Below, piece after piece: positions 57,402-64,000 of a stretch of 64,000 nt of DNA (the first letter of the stretch is position 1; each line of letters begins with the position of its first letter). The position numbers and the translations under genes are program-made. The notes beneath the pieces are model-generated. The model saw nothing but the letters and a program-made list of their open reading frames with translations, was not told the DNA's origin and ran no database searches. Source of the stretch: Hygrocybe punicea. Lineage: Eukaryota > Basidiomycota > Agaricomycetes > Agaricales > Hygrophoraceae. Location of the stretch: the NCBI GenBank assembly GCA_963556145.1, contig OY744463.1, positions 6,696,001-6,760,000 on the forward strand. Direction: 5' to 3'.

Positions 57402-58346
57402 TTAGTCGTCCCCCGAATCTGAGGCAACACTCATGCCAAAAGCTCCATCACATTCCTTGATGGGTGCGGATAAAGGCGCATCATTCAACTTGACCATCTC
57501 ATCAGTCTTCCCACCTGTCCTGGCCTTCCTTGGCTTTGGGCAGAATCTGCTGATGTGACCTTGTTCTCTGCAGTTGTAACAGTTTTTGTCAGCATAGTGG
57601 TTGACCTTCCCCTTTTTGTCCGGTGTTGCAGCCATCACATTATCATCGTCGTTGGCCAACACTTTCGCTGGTACTTGTTTGGTTCTTAACTGCTGGGACC
57701 TATAATGGTCCCACTCGTCCACAATTATCTGGATGAAGAGATCGGGCTTGATTGTCTTTAATGAGCTGTATAGTTTGGCTGTGGTGAGCTGTGTCGAGGC
57801 GAAGTTCGCGAGGTGAGCAGGTAGCGATGAAATGATAGTAGAACGGTAATCTTTGTCATCAATGTCTACGTCTAGCGAGGCTAAATCCTCACGTTTAGCT
57901 TGCAGCTCATCTAAGAATTTTTGCACATCTCCTTTGTCAGGGCACCTGGACTCAAGGAAGGTGGCTTGCAGTTCCGTTTGAGCAAAAACACTTTGACAGG
58001 TGTACTCTTCAATTATCGAGGCCCAAGCAAGGGCAACAGTGGCATGCCAGTGAATCTTCATGGCCACGGAGTTGGGGATCTTCTGTAAGAGCATGTTCTT
58101 TGCCGTGGCTTCATCTTTTTCCCACTTTTCTCCAGTAGGGTCTGGAGCTGGTGTCCCATCATCCAGAGCGGCGGGAGGAGAAGGCCTGAAGTCCTTCCCT
58201 TCAAAGTGGCCCCAGCGTCCCTTGGCTCAGATAGCGGCTGAGAAGCGTAGCTCGAAGATCGCCCAATTGAGACCGTTGGAAGCAAGCTTGGGAATGTTGG
58301 AAGGGAGGGAGTCGGAGATGGCCTGAAGGGTGCTAGCAGTAGACAT
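57402..58346 (-). pseudogene. copia gag
   Basis: The ATG at 58,346 opens MSTASTLQAISDSLPSNIPK. A TGA at 58,227-58,229 interrupts it after RFSAAI, where Arg CGA is plausible. Reading continues in the same frame to a zinc knuckle CYNCREQGHISRFC (CX2CX4HX4C) and ends at a TAA at 57,402. The stop could be a natural gag/pol boundary, because reading continues in the same frame into the protease region. Confidence 0.8.
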
Positions 58347-58400
58347 AACAATGAAGTGGACACAAAGGAGTATGCAGTGGATGCGCAGGGCACAATAACC

Positions 58401-58715
58401 TGTAGAACTAAATAAAGACAATACTATCTCAGTGCGAGAACGATATGCAGCTAATATATTCAATGTTACCTAAATAAAGACAATACTATCTAGTTGAAGT
58501 CAATAAAAGGTAAAAGAAAGTAAGGGAACAAGTGGCTGACCTCAGTGCAAGAACGATACACAGCTGAGGTCTCTATGCTACGAAAACTATCTTATATACC
58601 TTAACAAAGGGTAAAGTAAGAAAGGGAGCTAAAAAAGGGAAATCTAATCTAATCTTATATAGCGGTTATCTAATCGTTGTTGATTCGGTACTTATAGTCG
58701 GTTTGTCATTCAACA
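58401..58715 (-). repeat. 5' LTR of copia element, 315 bp
   Basis: It differs from the other LTR at GATATGCAG versus GATACGCAG, CTATGCTAC versus CTACGCTAC and TAGTCGG versus TAGCCGG. The sequence immediately internal (GGTTATTGTGCCCTG on the minus strand) is the expected primer-binding position, but I could not match it to a specific tRNA. Confidence 0.93.
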
Positions 58716-59817
58716 GATACCTCTTTGGCGAAGAGATTCCTCTGCAGCCTTGAGAGCTAATATCACTTGTGAACAACATTCAACTAGCAGATGAGTGGTA
58801 TGTTCTCACCATGGATCCTGAAGCTACACACTGGCCTTGGCATTCCAGAAATCCCTAGGCCATTAAGATTGGCCCAATCTTGTGAGTCATGGAGCTTGGG
58901 TTGCTGGGGAGATGCTTTGATGGGATGTTGGGGGAGTGTAAATTGTATGCAATATTCTTGGCGAAAGGTTTTCAAGTATGATAGTGGGAGATCGTGGGCA
59001 GGTCCTGCATCTACTTTCATGTATGCTTAAACATATTGTGAGTGAAGGAAGCTGTCAGGACACAATTATGGAAATTTACCAATGTTTCGGATATTGTCAA
59101 ATCCAATGATGCCACCCTGACTCTGGACTTCAATGAAATCTCCTGCCTCCCTGATATTACCTCCCCAGGCAACTCTCAGGTCCCTGAGAGTGTGCTTCTT
59201 CATGTTCTCTTGAAAGAGGTTGGGGAATGTGATTTGAGATTGCAACATTGGAATGTTTGTCTTCTTGAAAGGTCCCACTTGCTGTGATGTGAGAGTAAGG
59301 TACATCCTACTTGTATTTAAAAGTTACATACCTGTGCGATCAGCCAGTGTGCAAGCTCATGGTTCACTGTGGCCTTTAGAATGGCTTCAAGTGCAAGTTG
59401 GAGGTAGCTGTCAGTTATAGCAGCAGACCATGCCTCCACATAGTGCTTTGTGATGCAAATGAAATTGCCCATCCCCAGGGTATGAAGATGGAAGCCAAAC
59501 CCTTTGGGGATGTCTTCGTCAACCACCACAAAAGTAGGGGAATGACAGCTGAGGAGCTTGCGGATTGCCCTTCGCTGAATGACAATGTTTCTTGAGGAGG
59601 ACTTGGAATGCCACAAAGCATCCCTTCTGTAAACAGACATGAGTGCATCTATGACACCATCATATTTGCCAGTTGTGGCAAGTGAGTGAAGGTGGCCTTG
59701 CACCAAGGGGCGGAATGGATGGTTCTGGGGGAGTAGGGTTGTTGGGGTGACACCAGAGTTCAAGTCCTTGATGCAGGATTTGTAAACCTCCCCATTAGCA
59801 GAGGTGGTGGTGGTCAT
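58716..59817 (-). CDS. HExxH (zincin-like) unknown protein; 3' end hit by copia
   Basis: The ATG at 59,817 (ACAATGACC) starts MTTTTSANGEVYKSC. The first exon ends with ILKATVNHELAHWLIAQ, an HExxH motif as in zinc metallopeptidases, near residue 160. After a 50-nt intron (about 59,283-59,333) comes QVGPFKKTNIPMLQSQ and VAWGGNIREAGDFIEVQ. After another intron (about 59,034-59,089), HDLPLSYLKTFRQEYC and SQDWANLNGLGISGMPRPVC follow. An in-frame TAG comes after ENIPLIC near 58,790. If a 26-nt GT..AG segment is removed, reading continues through LVECCSQVILALKAAEESLR into the LTR. There it would stop after two changed codons; before copia it would have ended about three codons later. The family role is unknown. 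Confidence 0.6.
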
Positions 59818-60121
59818 TGTAAGAGTAGATAAATTAGGGGTCAAGCCAAGTCAGTTATTTATAGTGTGTCACATGCAATGTCTCATTTGATAATAATAAG
59901 CGAACTTGCGTGGATTTTGCAGTCTGTGAGCGGGATGGGCTGTTGGTGTTGGTGTTGCGATGGTAGCATGAGAAAGTGCTCCTCAATCGTGGAAGAGGAA
60001 TGCAAGGTTGAGTTGCATATTTGCAGCTCGTTATGTCTATTTATGGTAATGTTGTCTTCCCACTATAGTACTACCTCTGCATACTGCGGAAATAATAAAA
60101 ATACTACACCGGAACGCGATA

Positions 60122-61295
60122 ATGTCCTCCCTGACAGAGCCCCAGCGCCGCATGTATGCGTCAGAGACAACACAGAACTTCCGCTCAGTCTCAAAGCTCT
60201 TTGCGAGACCATCCCCCTACGTCCTGACCTCCAAAGATCTATCCGCCGTCGACCTGCAGGAAGAGTTGGCCGACATTGCGCAATTTGCAGAACTTGCGCA
60301 CGGGAAGCTCTCGCCTGGGATCCTGTGGGCCCATCTCGAACACCTTTTGCAGCCTGGTTTTCCACTTCACGACTACCGTGCTTTGGAAGGCTCGGTTCTT
60401 GTCTGTGCCTTCCGAGGCAATGTCGCAGACTTGCAAGGTTACATTGCCTATCGTGCGCAAAGCGCACAGCTCGTAGTCGCCTTCTCGGGTACCTCCTGCG
60501 TCAACCAATCACTCCGCAACCTTGACGTACGGTTGGCCACTTATCCGGGTGGGGATAGGTGTGCTGTGCACTCTGGGTTCTGGAAGATGTATCAAGGTGT
60601 CCAATCTCAGGCGCTGGAAGAGCTCTCTCGAGCCTGGTCTAGCCGTGCAGTCGATGAGGTCGTGTTCACTGGACATAGTTTAGGTGCTGTCATGTGTCAT
60701 TTGTTCATGCTCGACATCATGGGGGCGGGTGGCAGCACGTCCCGGATTCAGTTGCCCCCTACTTGTCGCTTGAAATTTGTCGGCTTCGGCAGTCCGAGAG
60801 TGGGAAACCTCGCGCTCGCACAGCATTGGCGAGCTGTCGTCGCAGATAGCAGTACTCGTGGTATCTCAGTCAAGGAATACTCGGTCAAAGGCTACAATGA
60901 CGGTGAGAAGGGGGGAGGGGGTTCTCCACATCTCGTCGACTCTAACGCTCTTCTTTACTATAGGAGTGCCTTCCATCCCACCTTATTATCTCGGCTATCG
61001 GCATTTTGCCCAAACACCTTTATATTACGCCCAAGGCCGACTCTACCACATTCCGGCATCCGAGTCCGAGTGGTCATGCTTCACAATTCAGCCATCTGAC
61101 GACTCGAGGGAACGCTTTCAGGATCACCCACTCGGCGGCCACAACTATTATAACAGACGGGACATGGAGAAGTTGCTTCGGAGGCTGAAGTGGCTCGATT
61201 CCGAATCTTCAAAGGACTTGGACTGGGAACGGTACCGGGAGTGGCTGCGTAATGAATGTGAGCGCGAAATGGGCGTCAAGACAAATGTATCATAA
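60122..61295 (+). CDS. Class-3 lipase family protein
   Basis: Two exons, 60,122-60,902 and 60,964-61,295. The nucleophile elbow VVFTGHSLGAVM is at about residues 184-188. The oxyanion region is VVAFSGTSCVNQSLRNLDVR. VHSGFWKMYQGV and KFVGFGSPRVGN (acid region) are characteristic of the class-3 (Rhizomucor-type) fold, and a late His lies in GGHNYYNRRDME. There is no signal peptide (MSSLTEPQRRMYASE), so it is probably cytosolic, unlike secreted class-3 lipases. It shares a divergent 300-bp intergenic region with the HExxH gene. Confidence 0.9.
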
Positions 61296-61483
61296 GCTGG
61301 TGTTTTTTTATCGATCTGCGCGAACACTGTTTAAAAATACTCATGATTCATCCACGTACGAAGGGGCCGGGGATATCTACAAAAAAAAAGTATTGCGATG
61401 TACACATTCGAAAGTAAGTAACGACCAAATGAATATGGACATTCCTGTCCTGCGCCGAGCATAGAATGACAATAATAACTGCA

Positions 61484-62529
61484 CTACCTCACATATCGTC
61501 CACAAGTCAAGAACCCCATGAACTTGTCATGCCCTTCCTTGGTCGACAGGATGCCGATCATAGTAACGATTGCGACCAAGACGACACTCCCCGTTAGCCC
61601 ATATGTCGCCATTTGGACAGGCCGTGATCCAAAGATGACCAACGATTGGCTGAGTAGATACATCCCGGCCGCCTGGAACCCAAGAGATACCCAAGCGAAT
61701 ACACCCACACCGATTCTCACCAAGCGCTGCGCCAAACCGTTCAACTTCCGCATATCAGCAGTGATGATCTTCACGATGACGATTTCCGTGTACAAAAGCT
61801 GAGGAGCGACGATAAAACCCAGCGAGACGACGAAGCAAGCTGACGACCAGCTGAGCAGGGTGGCTGATTGCTTGATCTTCGTCAATGAGGCATCCGACGT
61901 GTCACCGAATGACGACGTGACCCCAACCAATGAGAAAGCGCTGGCAACTGAGGTTGCGAGACAGATGGAAGCAAGAAAACTGAGGACGGTTTGAAAATCC
62001 TTGAACGGTGGTGCCTTTTTGTGCCCGCCCACCCCATACGGTCAAGAGCGAACCATGCATTGGAAAAGTAAGAAAATTCACTCACTTCGTTCTGATCGGG
62101 TTTGTTCGGCCAAGGCTCGGGTGAGTTGGACTCACATTCGTCCTTCTAGGTGATTTTTTTTGACAATGTAAAAGGCAATTCAAATGTGTATTACGCTCGG
62201 GCGCTCACCTGGGTACTGGAGTGTTTTGTGCCGCCTTGGGACGCGGTGTACTTGTGTAAAGTTGGGCTGCGAAAATGATGGTTAGAAAATCCCGTCACCG
62301 TGACCGCATGTCACACGAATTCGACTGGCGAGGTGCGAAACCACCAACGGCGCAGGCGAATGACTGTGGGCAAGCGGGACCACAAAGAAACCAACCACCC
62401 GAAAGGTTGGGATAAGCTGAATGATGCGTTGCCCGGCTGGGATTGGGAGAATTCCCACCCATTGTGGTAACGTGTTCTGGGAGGCAAAACCACTCACCGA
62501 GCGACCACTGTTGTCTTGGGTTCATCCAT
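61484..62529 (-). CDS. Multi-pass membrane protein, unknown
   Basis: The main exon (about 62,005-61,484) encodes four hydrophobic segments: TVLSFLASICLATSVASAFS, SSACFVVSLGFIVAP, VGVFAWVSLGFQAAGMYLLS and GLTGSVVLVAIVTMIGIL. It ends GFLTCGRYVR at 61,484. Upstream exons are less certain. The ATG at 62,529 (MDEPKTTVVAR) with a GTGAGT donor, a segment KDECESNSPEPWPNKPDQNE near 62,100-62,160 and the main exon could be joined. Family not recognised; similar small tetraspan proteins occur in tandem in Agaricomycetes. Confidence 0.6.
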
Positions 62530-62780
62530 TGATGATATGGAAACAAAGCGCTGTGATGTGTGGGTAAGAAGAAATAACGGCTTTCTATTTCTAGCGCTGC
62601 CGTTTCAAGTTTTAGGTTGTGCCAAACGGCCGTGAGCCTTGCGCCTTGTCCTGGGATCATCGATCATCCATTGATAACACCGTTGATAACAAAGCTCCGT
62701 GATGGGAACGGCTCACAGGTGGGTGAGAAATAACGGCTTCCTAATATTTCTAGCGATGCCATTTGTAGGTCCCAGGGACG
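62530..62780. repeat. Duplicated segment of about 90 bp
   Basis: About 62,524-62,607 and about 62,668-62,760 share CATCCATTGAT...ACAAAGC.C.GTGATG..., GAAATAACGGCTT and ATTTCTAGCG. The first copy is the 5' flank of the membrane gene. The second faces the LRAT-like gene, so the duplication may have moved promoter sequence between divergent genes. Confidence 0.6.
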
Positions 62781-62963
62781 CCATGCTGGCAAACGGGCGG
62801 TGAAGCCTTACATGCTTTAATTCTTTACACCGTGAAGTTACCAACCGAAAGTCAAACGCAGGACCGATCTAATTCGCCTTTCCAATTTGAAAACCCTCGC
62901 AGGCCATCCTCGTCTCTTCTGGCTTCCTCCCACTTCATAACCAATTGGGTTTAGCATTGCTTG

Positions 62964-63963
62964 ATGGCTTGGAAACTCTTCGGGCGGCGAAAGCACCAGA
63001 AGAAACAGCTGCGAGTTGTGTACCTCGTAATGCGGCCAATCGAGCAGGTTAATATGGTCGTTGAAGCTGCGTCGAAGGTCGGCGACATGGGCGAAAAGGT
63101 GTACGGTGCGGTGGTGGAGAAGTTGATTACCGGTTCTGGAGACGGAGCAACCGAACTCCGAGATTCGCTGAAGGAATGCATTACGCTCATTCGGGAGTTT
63201 TGTGCGGGCGCCATTTCCTTCAACGTCCTTTGGATCAAACTCCTTGCTCAACACTGGGGTATTGTGGTTGGGGAACGATACTATCACCTGAAAAGGATGG
63301 CGGAGGACAACGACAACCTTGCTCTTGATCTTACCCCATTCAAAGAGAGTCAGGTGTTTCTGAAGATACCTCTCTGGAAGACCAATTACTCCCATGAAGA
63401 CTTGGCAGGCATTGGTTAGTGGTTACCACCACCACCGACCTGATTTGCTTCCCGTCTGACACGAAAACCCGCAAATAGCCATTGGCATTCTTGCAGTCAT
63501 GAGCAACAGAAAGCGAGGAGCCATCGCAGTCGTTGATGGCGACAACCGCATTTCCCAGAAAGAATTCCGCTTCGTCAAATATCGGCGCTATATTCCTGTT
63601 CCGACAATTCCACGTGTGCCCATCGGTTCTATCAAGTATAACCCCTTGCTCAACAACTGCCAACATTTCGGCACCGCTCTTCTTAACCAACTGTCCATCC
63701 CACGGGTTACTGGGCTTCCCAAAACGCTACGAATCATGAACGAAATGATGGTACTGTGGTTTCCCGACAAGAACAATATCAAGGCGACGACTTTGGAGAT
63801 AACGCAAGCACTGAAAGCCCGAACGCTAACTGTAAGTTTCTCTCTTCGCATCCTATAATAATAATATTATTGTTATTATTTCACTAATTTGTTTCTCGAG
63901 ATCGAGTTCATTCTTGAACGTGTCATGAAAGCTTCCACAAAATTCTTACAGGAGAAGGAGTGA
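62964..63963 (+). CDS. LRAT/NlpC-P60-like protein
   Basis: Exons: 62,964-63,414; 63,479-63,831; 63,901-63,963. The ATG at 62,964 gives MAWKLFGRRKHQKKQLRVVY. A helical N-terminal part is followed by HWGIVVGERYYHLKR, the conserved His strand of LRAT/PPPDE-type thiol folds, and later KYNPLLNNCQHFGTALLNQL, where NCxHF is the active-site Cys helix. The permuted order (His before Cys) is that of LRAT and related acyltransferases/proteases. The last exon is 21 codons (IEFILERVMKASTKFLQEKE). The substrate is unknown. Confidence 0.75.
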
Positions 63964-64000
63964 GATTTTTTTCTGCTTCGTCGGGGTGTTCATATGGATC

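Larger units (their letters stand above)
47898..58715 (-). mobile_element. Complete Ty1/copia-type LTR retrotransposon with two nested insertions
   Basis: The coding strand is minus, so 58,401-58,715 is the 5' LTR and 47,898-48,212 the 3' LTR. The LTRs begin TG and end CA. Gene order is gag, protease, (integrase missing), reverse transcriptase, RNase H. This RT-after-integrase layout is copia. A purine-rich tract (GAGGGGGAG on the minus strand, about 48,213-48,221) abuts the 3' LTR. Of 10,818 bp, 5,240 belong to the nested TIR element plus duplication and 1,292 to a hAT-type element, leaving roughly 4.3 kb of original sequence. Multiple stops and a frameshift make it defective. Confidence 0.93.

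Noticed and set aside
47898..58715. Gypsy-type assignment of the LTR element
   Set aside because: The RT/RNase H block follows the GAG-pre-integrase region on the coding strand, which is the copia order. The RT motifs are also copia-like.

Overview
The window reads as nuclear DNA of a filamentous basidiomycete, most likely an Agaricomycete. Genes are dense, with many short introns of about 45-70 nt and clean GT..AG borders. The gene repertoire is typical of that group: alpha-kinase-like genes, tyrosine-kinase-like (TKL) kinases with HGD in place of HRD, CNNM/Mam3, PSD1, and lineage-specific membrane families. There is no bacterial operon structure and no CRISPR array. Genus cannot be set from the sequence alone.

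Region 1 (1-18,350) is a transposon graveyard. A P-element-like transposase gene (about 651-5340) is split by a 1.57 kb hAT-type element with exact 8-bp target duplications, and that element is itself split by a 575-bp MITE. A DDE integrase-domain gene (about 6530-10,774) is cut twice by two related GC-rich hAT-type elements. A small unknown minus-strand gene is interrupted by a 1.26 kb near-perfect palindrome, one arm of which carries a 73-bp micro-MITE. A decayed alpha-kinase gene, a decayed zinc-finger/PHD gene and a second long palindrome follow.

Region 2 (18,450-47,803) is a host gene island of about 29 kb: a PTP-family phosphatase, a tandem kinase-pseudokinase protein, a broken multi-pass membrane gene, NAA38 (LSMD1), DPM1, an F-box protein, an ankyrin/SEC-C/MYND protein, MET2, an SDR, two lineage-specific unknowns, RTF2, PSD1, the BCKDH E2 subunit, TRM2 and a MAM3/CNNM protein. 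Several pairs are divergent with under 100 bp between start codons, implying shared promoters. The only mobile element recognised here is a 272-bp MITE inside an intron.

Region 3 (47,898-58,715) is one complete Ty1/copia-type retrotransposon on the minus strand, with 315-bp LTRs and the 5-bp duplication GATAC. It is inflated to 10.8 kb by two nested insertions. One is a 5.23 kb TIR element (48,287-53,520) with 6-bp target duplications that carries a DDE integrase-type transposase, a BTB/POZ gene and a third unknown gene. The other is a 1.29 kb GC-rich hAT-type element, same family as the one at 8884, sitting where the copia integrase domain should be. The 5.23 kb element is the best candidate for a poorly described system.

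Region 4 (58,716-64,000) returns to host-type genes: a HExxH (zincin-like) protein whose extreme C-terminus was hit by the copia element, a class-3 lipase, a multi-pass membrane protein and an LRAT/NlpC-like protein with an H...NCxHF signature. Several premature stops in the mobile genes are TGA where CGA is plausible, and two of the three LTR differences I could see are CpG to TpG. Both fit methylation-linked decay.
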